This document shows, piece after piece, positions 51,407 to 59,732 of a stretch of 64,000 nucleotides of DNA. The notes below the pieces were generated by a model that was given only the letters and a program-made list of their open reading frames with translations, was not told the DNA's origin and ran no database searches. Each line of letters begins with the position of its first letter. Position 1 is the stretch's first letter. This DNA comes from Clavibacter michiganensis subsp. insidiosus (GTDB lineage Bacteria > Actinomycetota > Actinomycetes > Actinomycetales > Microbacteriaceae), in assembly GCF_002240565.1 (NCBI RefSeq), contig NZ_MZMO01000001.1, positions 1,736,001 to 1,800,000 on the forward strand, written 5' to 3'. The translations under genes and the position numbers were made by a program.

Positions 51407-52693
51407 TCAGTGGCCGGAGGTCTCCAGCACGTAGCCCTCCTCGCCGTGGACGATGGTGTCGATGCCCGCGATCTCGTCCTCGTTCTTCACCCGGAAGCCC
51501 ATGGTCTTCTGGATGATCGTGCCGATGACGTACGAGAGGACGAACGAGTAGATCAGCACCGCGAAGGCGGCGAGGGCCTGCTTGCCGAGCTGCTCGAGCG
51601 AGCCCGAGTAGATGAGGCCGACCTTCGTGGCGAAGATGCCGATGTAGAGCGTGCCGATGAGGCCGCCGATGAGGTGGATGCCCACCACGTCGAGCGAGTC
51701 GTCGAAGCCGAGCTTGAACTTGAGCTCGATCGCGACGGCGCAGACGGCGCCGGCGATGAGGCCGAGGACGATCGCCCAGGTCGGCGAGAGCGCGGCGCAC
51801 GCCGGGGTGATGGCGACGAGGCCCGCGACCGCGCCGGACGCGGCGCCCACCGAGGTGGGCTTGCCGTCGCGGATCTTCTCGACCACGAGCCAGCCGAGGA
51901 TCGCGGCGGCGGGGGCGGCGATGGTGTTGAGGAACGCGATGGCCGCGATGCCGTCGGCCGCGAGCTCGGAGCCGGCGTTGAAGCCGAACCAGCCGAACCA
52001 GAGGAGGCCGGCGCCGAGGAGCACGAACGGCGGGTTGTGCGGCACGTGCATGCCCTTGGCGAACCCGACGCGCTTGCCGAGGACCAGCGAGAGGGCGAGG
52101 GCCGCGGCACCCGCGTTGATGTGGACCGCCGTGCCGCCGGCGAAGTCGATGGCGCCGACGTTGTAGGCGATCCACCCGCCGTCGACCGTGGATCCGTCGG
52201 CGACCGTGAAGTTGAAGACCCAGCTGGCGACCGGGAAGTAGACGACCGTGGCCCACACGCCCGCGAAGACCATCCAGGCACCGAACTTCGCGCGGTCGGC
52301 GATGGCGCCGGAGATGAGGGCGACCGTGATGATCGCGAACGTGGCCTGGAAGGCGGCGAAGGCGAGCGTCGGGTACGAGGACGTCTGGTCGCCGAGCGCC
52401 GCGGTGTACGCGTCGCCGAGGCCGAGCTGGCCGAGGTCGATGCCGAGGACGCCGTCGATGCCGACGAAGCGCGGGTTGCCCGCCGCGCCGTCGGGCCCGT
52501 TGCCGAACGCGATGGCGTAGCCGTACAGGACCCAGAGGAGCCCGATGAGGCCCATGGCCCCGAAGCTCATCATCATCATGCTGATGACGCTCTTGGCCTT
52601 GACGAGCCCGCCGTAGAAGCACGCCAGACCCGGCGTCATCAGGAGGACCAGCGCCGCGGCGATCAGGAGGAAGGCGGTGTTGCCTTGATCCAT
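51407..52693 (-). CDS. amt: ammonium transporter Amt
   Basis: 428 residues from ATG 52693. There are eleven hydrophobic segments and the family blocks MDQGNTAFLLIAAALVLLMT, MTPGLACFYGGLVKAK, FGYAIAFG-type helix and DFAGGTAVHINAGAAAL; the twin-His pore residues are in the latter and in VGIHLIGGLIGTLY. It conducts NH4+/NH3 across the membrane. The C-terminal tail ends GEEGYVLETSGH; such tails interact with PII proteins. No glnK gene follows in this window. A GlnR-like motif lies upstream. Confidence 0.94.
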   Translation of the reverse strand: MDQGNTAFLLIAAALVLLMTPGLACFYGGLVKAKSVISMMMMSFGAMGLIGLLWVLYGYAIAFGNGPDGAAGNPRFVGIDGVLGIDLGQLGLGDAYTAALGDQTSSYPTLAFAAFQATFAIITVALISGAIADRAKFGAWMVFAGVWATVVYFPVASWVFNFTVADGSTVDGGWIAYNVGAIDFAGGTAVHINAGAAALALSLVLGKRVGFAKGMHVPHNPPFVLLGAGLLWFGWFGFNAGSELAADGIAAIAFLNTIAAPAAAILGWLVVEKIRDGKPTSVGAASGAVAGLVAITPACAALSPTWAIVLGLIAGAVCAVAIELKFKLGFDDSLDVVGIHLIGGLIGTLYIGIFATKVGLIYSGSLEQLGKQALAAFAVLIYSFVLSYVIGTIIQKTMGFRVKNEDEIAGIDTIVHGEEGYVLETSGH

Positions 52694-52840
52694 GGTGTTT
52701 CACCTCTCGTAGATCGTGCAGGGGGTCGCACCGGACTGGAGGGCGAGCGGCCGCCCGTGTGGTCGGGTGGTTCGGCGCGAGCCGTGTGCCGGGTACGCGT
52801 CCAGTGTCGGGGGGCGAGGTTTCGCCGGCTCGCCGGACGT

Positions 52841-52887
52841 GTTTCCGGCTCGTTACACGGGTGACGCTCGTGTGAACATCGTGTTTC
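52841..52887 (-). promoter_or_regulatory. GlnR-like operator upstream of amt
   Basis: On the minus strand the order is GAAAC-N6-TTCAC-N6-GTCAC-N4-GTAAC-N6-GAAAC. The last pair, GTAAC-GAGCCG-GAAAC (52841-52856), fits the actinobacterial GlnR a/b-box consensus (gTnAC-N6-GaAAC) exactly. It is about 150 bp before the amt start. Nitrogen regulation by GlnR is inferred. Confidence 0.45.
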
Positions 52888-52944
52888 CGCGCGGCGGGGA
52901 TGCCCGTGACGGCCCCCGATCCAGGGACGTCGAAGCGTCGTGGG

Positions 52945-54030
52945 CTAGAGGTCGCGTCCGGCCGCGGTGAGCGAGATGAGCCGCGAGATCGCGCGCAGGT
53001 ACTTCTTGCGGTAGCCGCCCGCGAGCATCTCGGCCGAGAACGCCTCGTCGAACGGCGTGCCCGACGCGAGCAGCGGGATCTGCGCGTCGTAGACCCGGTC
53101 GACGAAGGCGACGAAGCGGAGGGCGTCGGTCTGGCCCTGCAGCTGGGTCACGCCGCGGAGCGCGATGGCGTCCACGCCCTCGATGACCTTCACGTACTTG
53201 GAGGGGTGCAGCCGCGAGAGGTGCGCCACCAGCTCGGGGAACCCGTCGACGGTCACGGACCGGCCCGCGGCCTGCGCGGCAGCCGCCCGGGCGTCGAGGT
53301 CGTCCGCGTTCACCGTGACCGCGTGGCCCTCGAAGGCGCGGCGCCGGTAGTCGAGCCCGTCGATGCGGATGGTGTCGAACCGGTCGCTCATGGCCTGGAT
53401 CTCGCGCAGGAAGTCGGCCGCGGCGAACCGCCCCTCCCCCAGCGCGTTCGGCGGCGTGTTGCTCGTCGCGGCGATGCGCGTGCCGTCGGCCACGAGGTCG
53501 GACAGCAGGCGCGTCATCATCATCGTGTCGCCCGGGTCGTCGAGCTCGAACTCGTCGATGGCCACGAGCGTCGCGCCGCGCAGGATGCCGACGGCGCCCT
53601 GGTAGCCGAGCGCGCCGACGAGCGCCGTGTACTCGATGAAGGTGCCGAAGTACTTCGGTCCCGGCATGGCGTGCCAGAGCGACGCGAGGAGGTGGGTCTT
53701 GCCGACGCCGAACCCGCCGTCGAGGTAGACGCCGGGCTTGAGGGCGGGCGCCTTCCTGCGCGAGAACAGGCCGCCGCGTGATCCGGCGCGGTCGCCCGAG
53801 AACGCCCGCAGCACCTCGACGGCCTGCGCCTGGGTGTCGTACTCGGGGTCGGGCCGGTAGGTGTCGAACCTCGCCTCGTCGAACTGCCGCGGCGGCACGA
53901 GGTGCGCAGCGATCTCCGCGCCCGTGATGCTCGGCGAGCGGCCGACGAGGGCACCGGGTCCCGTGCCCTCCGCGTCGTGGCTCCGCGATCCGATGTCGGC
54001 GTTCGTCACAGGTGGGTCTCCGGCTGTCAT
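52945..54030 (-). CDS. zapE: cell division protein ZapE (AFG1-like ATPase)
   Basis: 361 residues from ATG 54030; a GTG seven codons later is an alternative. The AFG1/ZapE P-loop reads [20 protein letters not shown], Walker B is [14 protein letters not shown] and the sensor region is [19 protein letters not shown]. ZapE is an ATPase that modulates Z-ring stability in proteobacteria; the actinobacterial role is less studied. The gene is divergent from the sulfurtransferase gene. Confidence 0.88.
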   Translation of the reverse strand: MTAGDPPVTNADIGSRSHDAEGTGPGALVGRSPSITGAEIAAHLVPPRQFDEARFDTYRPDPEYDTQAQAVEVLRAFSGDRAGSRGGLFSRRKAPALKPGVYLDGGFGVGKTHLLASLWHAMPGPKYFGTFIEYTALVGALGYQGAVGILRGATLVAIDEFELDDPGDTMMMTRLLSDLVADGTRIAATSNTPPNALGEGRFAAADFLREIQAMSDRFDTIRIDGLDYRRRAFEGHAVTVNADDLDARAAAAQAAGRSVTVDGFPELVAHLSRLHPSKYVKVIEGVDAIALRGVTQLQGQTDALRFVAFVDRVYDAQIPLLASGTPFDEAFSAEMLAGGYRKKYLRAISRLISLTAAGRDL

Positions 54031-54176
54031 GTGGCGGTGTCGGGAAGTCCCGCGCAGGGCGAACCGTTACCGTGGATGGTGGTCGACGCGGTGCGCAAGG
54101 TGCCCGCGGGACACCCACCAGACTAATCGCGTCCCACCCAGCGCGGCCCCGCCGGCCGCGAGAGCAGGAGAGCCCC

Positions 54177-55088
54177 ATGGCCGTCGAGCCGGACACCACC
54201 CCCAGGTTCGCCGAGTACGCCCACCCGGAGCGCCTCGTCAGCGGCGACTGGCTCCAGGAGAGCCTCGCCGACGGCGCGCTGACGCCCGGCCTCGTGGTCG
54301 TCGAATCCGACGAGGACGTGCTGCTCTACGAGACGGGCCACATCCCCGGCGCGGTCAAGCTCGACTGGCACACCGACCTCAACGACCCCGTGCAGCGCGA
54401 CTACGTCGACGGCGAGCGGTTCGCGCAGCTCATGTCGGAGCGCGGCATCGCGCGCGACAGCACGGTCGTCATCTACGGCGACAAGAGCAACTGGTGGGCC
54501 GCGTACGCCCTCTGGGTCTTCACGCTGTTCGGCCACGAGGACGTGCGCCTGCTCGACGGCGGCCGGGACAAGTGGATCGCCGAGGGGCGCCCCACCACCA
54601 CCGACCGCCCCGAGGCCACCCCGGTCGAGTACCCCGTCGTCGAGCGCCGCGACGAGGAGATCCGCGCGTTCAAGGACGACGTGCTCGCGCACCTCGGCAA
54701 CCCGCTCATCGACGTCCGCAGTCCCGAGGAGTTTACCGGCCAGCGCACCACCGCGCCCGCGTACCCCGAGGAGGGCGCGCTCCGCGCCGGCCACATCCCC
54801 ACCTCGCAGAACGTGCCGTGGGCCAAGGCCGCGGCCGAGGACGGCTCGTTCAGGACGCGCGCCGAGCTGGACGCGGTCTACCGGGACGGCGCGGGCCTCG
54901 ACGACGGCGACGACGTGGTGGTCCTCTGTCGCATCGGCGAGCGCTCGAGCCACACGTGGTTCGTGCTCACGCACCTGCTCGGCTTCGAGGGGGTCCGCAA
55001 CTACGACGGCTCCTGGACCGAGTGGGGCTCCGCCGTCCGCGTCCCGATCGTCCAGGGCGCCGAGCCCGGGGAGCTGCCCGCCCGATGA
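54177..55088 (+). CDS. rhodanese-type sulfurtransferase (thiosulfate/3-mercaptopyruvate)
   Basis: 303 residues from ATG 54177 with CAGGAG upstream. Two rhodanese domains are visible: an inactive N-terminal one ([20 protein letters not shown]) and a C-terminal one with catalytic Cys251 in [17 protein letters not shown], preceded by [12 protein letters not shown]. The CRxGxR loop indicates a thiosulfate or 3-mercaptopyruvate sulfurtransferase. It overlaps the SufE gene by 4 bp, which suggests that it feeds persulfide sulfur to SufE. Confidence 0.93.
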   Translation: MAVEPDTTPRFAEYAHPERLVSGDWLQESLADGALTPGLVVVESDEDVLLYETGHIPGAVKLDWHTDLNDPVQRDYVDGERFAQLMSERGIARDSTVVIYGDKSNWWAAYALWVFTLFGHEDVRLLDGGRDKWIAEGRPTTTDRPEATPVEYPVVERRDEEIRAFKDDVLAHLGNPLIDVRSPEEFTGQRTTAPAYPEEGALRAGHIPTSQNVPWAKAAAEDGSFRTRAELDAVYRDGAGLDDGDDVVVLCRIGERSSHTWFVLTHLLGFEGVRNYDGSWTEWGSAVRVPIVQGAEPGELPAR

Positions 55089-55525
55089 GCGGATCCCCCG
55101 CGCTGCCCGCGGCGCTCGCCGAGATCCGCGACGACTTCCTCGCGCTCGAGCAGCGCGACCGGCTCCTGCTCCTCCTCGACTTCAGCAACGAGCTGCCCGC
55201 GCTGCCCGCGCGGTATGCCGAGCACCCCGACCTGCTCGAGCGCGTGGAGGAGTGCCAGTCGCCCGTGTTCATGTTCGTGGAGGTCGTCGACGGCGACGTG
55301 CACGTGCACGCGCAGGCTCCGGCCGAGGCGCCGACGAGCCGCGGCTTCGCGTCGATCCTCGCGCAGGGGCTCGACGGGCTCCCGGCCGACGAGGTGCTCG
55401 CCGTGCCCGACGACTACCCCTCCACCATCGGCCTCGACGCGGCCGTGTCGCCGCTGCGCATGCGCGGCATGACGGCGATGCTCGGGCGGGTCAAGCGCCA
55501 GGTGCGCGAGCGGCTCGCGGGGTGA
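55085..55525 (+). CDS. SufE-family protein
   Basis: 146 residues from ATG 55085. The SufE core shows [18 protein letters not shown] and the acceptor Cys57 in [12 protein letters not shown], then [20 protein letters not shown] and [12 protein letters not shown] near the end. SufE accepts persulfide sulfur and activates cysteine desulfurases. Here the operon partner is a rhodanese, not SufS, so the donor may differ. It overlaps the next gene by 4 bp. Confidence 0.9.
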   Translation: MSGSPALPAALAEIRDDFLALEQRDRLLLLLDFSNELPALPARYAEHPDLLERVEECQSPVFMFVEVVDGDVHVHAQAPAEAPTSRGFASILAQGLDGLPADEVLAVPDDYPSTIGLDAAVSPLRMRGMTAMLGRVKRQVRERLAG

Positions 55526-56268
55526 GGATCACGCGGGTCCTGCCCGTCTCCGGACCGGCCGACGCGGCCGCCTCGCGCGGGTTGGACGACGAGGGCACCC
55601 GCGAGTGGCTGGAGGACCTCTACAGTCCGGGATCCGCCGACCACGTCCGCCTCAACTTCGTGGCGTCGGTCGACGGCAGCGTCATCGGCGCGGACGGCAC
55701 GTCCGACAGCCTCTCGAGCGTCGTGGACCGGCGGATCCTCGGCGTGATCCGCGAGCTCGCCGACATCGTGCTCGTGGGCGCGGGCACGGTGCGCGCCGAG
55801 CGCTACGTGCTCCCCCGCCGCACGCCCCTGGCCGTCGCGACCTCCTCGGGTGACCTGGAGGGGCACCGCTTCGACCCCGACGCCGGGGCGGGCCGCCTCC
55901 TCGTGCTGTGCCCGCCCGAGGCGCGCGACCGGGCCGTGGCGACGCTGGGGGGCGTGCCCGCCGAGATGGTCTCCGTGCCGCTGGGCGCCGCGGCCGACGG
56001 GCGGATGGGAGGCGACCACGTCGTCGACGCGCTCCGCGGTCGCGGGTTGACCCGTGTCGTGTGCGAGGGCGGGCCCGCGCTCGCCGCATCGCTCCTCGCG
56101 GCGGGTCGTGTGGACGAGCTCTGCCTCACCACCTCGCCCGAACTCGTGACGCCGCTCACGCCGCTGGTACCGGCGGGCTCCGGCATCCACTCCTCGATGC
56201 GGCTCGACCAGCTGCTCGTCGACGACGACCACCGCACCTACGCGCGCTGGGCGGTGCGGCGGGGCTGA
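55522..56268 (+). CDS. RibD C-terminal (pyrimidine/dihydrofolate reductase-fold) family protein
   Basis: 248 residues from GTG 55522. The RibD_C fold is visible: HVRLNFVASVDGSVIGADGT, ADIVLVGAGTVRAERY and VVCEGGPALAASLLAAGRVD near the end. This family includes the riboflavin reductase domain of RibD and many stand-alone NADPH reductases of unknown substrate. No deaminase domain is attached. It is the last gene of the sulfurtransferase-sufE operon. Confidence 0.88.
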   Translation: MRITRVLPVSGPADAAASRGLDDEGTREWLEDLYSPGSADHVRLNFVASVDGSVIGADGTSDSLSSVVDRRILGVIRELADIVLVGAGTVRAERYVLPRRTPLAVATSSGDLEGHRFDPDAGAGRLLVLCPPEARDRAVATLGGVPAEMVSVPLGAAADGRMGGDHVVDALRGRGLTRVVCEGGPALAASLLAAGRVDELCLTTSPELVTPLTPLVPAGSGIHSSMRLDQLLVDDDHRTYARWAVRRG

Positions 56269-56362
56269 TCCCCTGATCGCGCCGCCATCGGCGACCGTGC
56301 CGCCCGTCCCCCGTCGCGGCGTGGCTCCCGGCGCGTCGACCGGCGGACCATATTCTGCACAC

Positions 56363-56959
56363 GTGGTAGAGACCCGTGACAGTGCCGAGGATCCGCCCGA
56401 GTTCCGCGCGGCGCTGGACGCCCTGCGGCGTGCCACCACGCGATCCGAGCTCGTGCTGACGGAGATCCCCTCGCCCTCGAGCAACCTGGCGCCGTACGCG
56501 GTGGCGCTCGCCGCCGACGTCTCGCCCTCGGGTCACGCCTCCGACTCGGAGCTCGGCACCGGCCGCTTCATCCTGCTGCACGACCCGGAGGAGCCGGAGG
56601 CGTGGGGCGGCGCCTTCCGCGTCGTCTGCTTCGCGCAGGCGCCGCTCGAGACCGACATGGGGACGGATCCGTTCCTCGCCGACGTCGCGTGGTCCTGGCT
56701 CGTCGACGGCCTCGCCTCCCGCGGCGCCCGGTACTCCTCGCCGTCGGGTACCGCCACCCGGATCATCTCCACCGGCTACGGCGAGCTCGCCCGCCAGGGC
56801 AGCGGCGCCAAGATCGAGCTGCGCGCCTCGTGGACACCCGCGGACGCCGACGTGACCGCCCATGTGGAAGGCTGGGGGGAACTACTGTGCATGCTCGCAG
56901 GGCTCCCTCCCGCGGGCGAAGGAGTGACACTGCTATCAGCGCGACGCACCCGGACGTGA
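56363..56959 (+). CDS. DUF3000 family protein
   Basis: 198 residues from GTG 56363. The sequence PEFRAALDALRRATTRSELV, LTEIPSPSSNLAPYAVALAA and GWGELLCMLAGLPP are typical of the actinobacterial DUF3000 family, which is regularly found next to RNase D, as here. A TATTCT box lies 7 bp before the GTG, so the mRNA may be leaderless. The function is unknown. Confidence 0.85.
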   Translation: MVETRDSAEDPPEFRAALDALRRATTRSELVLTEIPSPSSNLAPYAVALAADVSPSGHASDSELGTGRFILLHDPEEPEAWGGAFRVVCFAQAPLETDMGTDPFLADVAWSWLVDGLASRGARYSSPSGTATRIISTGYGELARQGSGAKIELRASWTPADADVTAHVEGWGELLCMLAGLPPAGEGVTLLSARRTRT

Positions 56960-58452
56960 ACGCCCCGTCCGACACCCCCGACCCCGACGCGACCGGCGGA
57001 GACGCCCCGGTCTCGCCGCCCACCGGTCTGACGCGGCCTGCCATGGGGACGTCCCTGTTCTCCGACGTGCCGGGATCCACCGCGACCGATGTGGTCGCCG
57101 CCCGCACCCGCACGCGCACCCGACGGACCGCGCCCGAGCGGGTCGCCGACCCCGCACCGGCTGCCGCTGCACCCGGGCCGGACGCCCCCGTGACGGCGCC
57201 CGCGCAGGGCGCCGACGACGCTCCCGCGCGGTCGCCCCTCCGCGAGGCCGCGGCGACGGGCGACCTCACCGTCATCGACACGCGGGAGGACTACCTGCGC
57301 GCCGTCGAGGCCATCGCGGCAGGCACGGGTCCCATCGCGGTCGACGCCGAGCGGGCCTCCGGCTTCCGCTACAGCCAGCGCGCGTACCTCATCCAGGTGT
57401 TCCGCCGCGGCGCCGGCACCTTCCTCTTCGACCCGCCCGCCGTCGGCGACTTCTCGGAGCTCGACGACGTGATCCGCGACGTGGAGTGGGTGCTGCACGC
57501 CGCCAGCCAGGACCTCGCCTGCCTCCGCGAGGTGGGCCTCGACCCGCAGCGCATCTTCGACACCGAGCTCGCGTCGCGCCTGCTCGGCCTGCCGCGCGTG
57601 GGCCTCGGCACCGTGGTGGAGGAGCTGCTCGGGATCCACCTGGCCAAGGAGCACTCGGCCGCCGACTGGTCGACCCGCCCGCTCCCCCGCGCCTGGCTCG
57701 TCTACGCCGCGCTCGACGTCGAGCTGCTCGTGGACGTACGCGACGAGATCGCGCGCCGCCTCGAGGAGCAGGGCAAGACGGGCATCGCCGAGCAGGAGTT
57801 CGCCGCGACGATCGCCAAGGAGGCGAAGCCCGCCCGGGTCGAGCCGTGGCGTCGGCTCAGCGGCCTGCACGGGGTGCGCGGCGGTCGCAACCTGGCGGTC
57901 GCCAAGGAGCTGTGGGAGGCCCGCGACGCGTACGCGCGCGAGGTCGACACGAGCCCCGGCCGCCTCGTCCCCGACGGGTCGCTCGTCGCGGTCGCCCGGA
58001 TCCTGCCGCAGACCAAGCGGGACCTCGCCGCCGTGCGCGAGTTCTCCGGGCGCGCGAGCCGCAGCGAGATCGATCGCTGGTGGGCCGCCGTCGAGCGGGG
58101 GCTCGCCGCGACCGAGTTCCCGCAGCTGCGCGGCACGGGCGAGAGCATGCCGCCGCCCAAGGCCTGGGCCGACAAGGACCCCGCCGCCGACCGCCGCCTC
58201 AAGCGCGCCCGCGTGGCTGTGCAAGAGGTCGCGACCGGGATGGGCGTGCCGCAGGAGAACCTGCTGACCCCCGAGGTGCTGCGTCGCGTCGCCTGGACGC
58301 CGCCCGCCGACCTCGCGCCCGAGGCCATGGCGGAGGCGCTCGGGTCGTGGGGCGCGCGCCCCTGGCAGATCGAGGCGACGGCCGCTCCGGTGGCCGCGGC
58401 GTTTGTCGATGCGGACCAAGCCGACGACGCGACCGACGACGGGGCCTCGTAG
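56956..58452 (+). CDS. ribonuclease D-type 3'-5' exonuclease (HRDC)
   Basis: 498 residues if GTG 56956 (GTGA overlap with the DUF3000 stop) is the start. The first 90 residues are Pro/Ala/Thr-rich and probably disordered. The DEDDy exonuclease motifs follow: IAVDAERASGFRY (Exo I), VLHAASQDLACL (Exo II) and WLVYAALDVELLVDV (Exo III, with the Tyr). An HRDC-like region lies near residues 310-390 (VARILPQTKRDLAAV). It trims 3' ends of tRNA precursors and other small RNAs. Its N-terminal extension is longer than in typical RNase D. Confidence 0.9.
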   Translation: MNAPSDTPDPDATGGDAPVSPPTGLTRPAMGTSLFSDVPGSTATDVVAARTRTRTRRTAPERVADPAPAAAAPGPDAPVTAPAQGADDAPARSPLREAAATGDLTVIDTREDYLRAVEAIAAGTGPIAVDAERASGFRYSQRAYLIQVFRRGAGTFLFDPPAVGDFSELDDVIRDVEWVLHAASQDLACLREVGLDPQRIFDTELASRLLGLPRVGLGTVVEELLGIHLAKEHSAADWSTRPLPRAWLVYAALDVELLVDVRDEIARRLEEQGKTGIAEQEFAATIAKEAKPARVEPWRRLSGLHGVRGGRNLAVAKELWEARDAYAREVDTSPGRLVPDGSLVAVARILPQTKRDLAAVREFSGRASRSEIDRWWAAVERGLAATEFPQLRGTGESMPPPKAWADKDPAADRRLKRARVAVQEVATGMGVPQENLLTPEVLRRVAWTPPADLAPEAMAEALGSWGARPWQIEATAAPVAAAFVDADQADDATDDGAS

Positions 58453-58523
58453 GAACAGTCAACGGATTCGGCCCCCGTCCGGCTTCTTCCTAGGGTGGGG
58501 GAAATCGATGCGAGGAGGCGTCA

Positions 58524-59732
58524 GTGGTCGAGAGAGCCGAAGTCCATTTCGTGGACGGGGTCCGCACCCCGTTCGGACGAGCGGGTGAGAAGGGCATGTA
58601 CTGGCGGACCCGCGCCGACGACCTGGTGGTCAAGGCCATGATCGGGTTGCTCGAGCGGAACCCCCGGGTGCCGAAGGACCGGATCGACGAGGTCGCCATC
58701 GCGGCCACGACGCAGACGGGCGACCAGGGCCTCACCCTCGGCCGCACGGCCGCGCTGCTCGCCGGGCTCCCCCGCTCCGTCCCCGGCTTCGCCATCGACC
58801 GGATGTGCGCCGGCGCCATGACGAGCGTCACGGCCACCGCGGGCGGCATCGCCTTCGGCGCCTACGACCTCGCGATCGCAGGCGGCGTCGAGCACATGGG
58901 CCGCCACCCCATGGGCTTCGACGCGGATCCGAACCCCCGCTTCCTCGCGGAGCGCCTCGTGAGCCAGGACGCCCTCAACATGGGGAACACGGCCGAGCGG
59001 ATCCACGACCGCTTCCCGGCGCTCACCCGCGAGCGGGCCGACCGCTACGCGCTCGCCAGCCAGCGGAAGACCGCGCTCGCGTACGCCAACGGCGACATCC
59101 AGCCGGACCTCGTGCCCGTCGCGACCCGGTCCGACCAGGGCTGGGGCCTCGCGACGCGCGACGAGGCGATGCGCCCCGAGACCACGCTCGAGGGCCTCGC
59201 CGGGCTCCGGACCCCCTTCCGCCCGCACGGCCGCGTCACGGCCGGCAACTCGTCGGGCCTCAACGACGGCGCCACGGCCGCCCTGCTCGCGAGCGGCGAC
59301 GCCGTCGAGGAGCTCGGCCTCGCGCCGAAGATGACGCTGGTGTCCTTCGCGTTCGCGGGCGTCGAGCCCGAGATCATGGGCATCGGACCGGTGCCGAGCA
59401 CCGAGAAGGCGCTTCGGAAGGCCGGGCTCACCATCGACGACATCGGGCTCTTCGAGCTCAACGAGGCCTTCGCCATCCAGGTGCTCAGCCTCCTCGACCA
59501 CTTCGGCATCGACGACGACGACCCGCGCGTCAACGAGTACGGCGGCGCCATCGCCGTCGGCCACCCGCTCGCGTCCAGCGGCGTCCGGCTCATGAACCAG
59601 CTCGCGCGCCAGTTCGAGCAGCACCCCGAGGTCCGCTACGGCCTCACGGCGATGTGCGTCGGCCTCGGCCAGGGCGGCAGCGTCATCTGGGAGAACCCGC
59701 ACTTCACCGGCAAGAGGAAGAGGAACACGTGA
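58524..59732 (+). CDS. thiolase family protein (acetyl-CoA C-acyltransferase)
   Basis: 402 residues from GTG 58524 with GAGGAGG upstream. The active-site nucleophile is Cys95 in DRMCAGAMTSV. The NEAFA motif, the His in GGAIAVGHPLASSG and the second Cys in CVGLGQGGSVIW complete the catalytic set. It is the beta-oxidation thiolase that overlaps the multifunctional FadB-type gene by 4 bp. The order thiolase then multifunctional protein is normal for actinobacteria. Confidence 0.94.
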   Translation: MVERAEVHFVDGVRTPFGRAGEKGMYWRTRADDLVVKAMIGLLERNPRVPKDRIDEVAIAATTQTGDQGLTLGRTAALLAGLPRSVPGFAIDRMCAGAMTSVTATAGGIAFGAYDLAIAGGVEHMGRHPMGFDADPNPRFLAERLVSQDALNMGNTAERIHDRFPALTRERADRYALASQRKTALAYANGDIQPDLVPVATRSDQGWGLATRDEAMRPETTLEGLAGLRTPFRPHGRVTAGNSSGLNDGATAALLASGDAVEELGLAPKMTLVSFAFAGVEPEIMGIGPVPSTEKALRKAGLTIDDIGLFELNEAFAIQVLSLLDHFGIDDDDPRVNEYGGAIAVGHPLASSGVRLMNQLARQFEQHPEVRYGLTAMCVGLGQGGSVIWENPHFTGKRKRNT

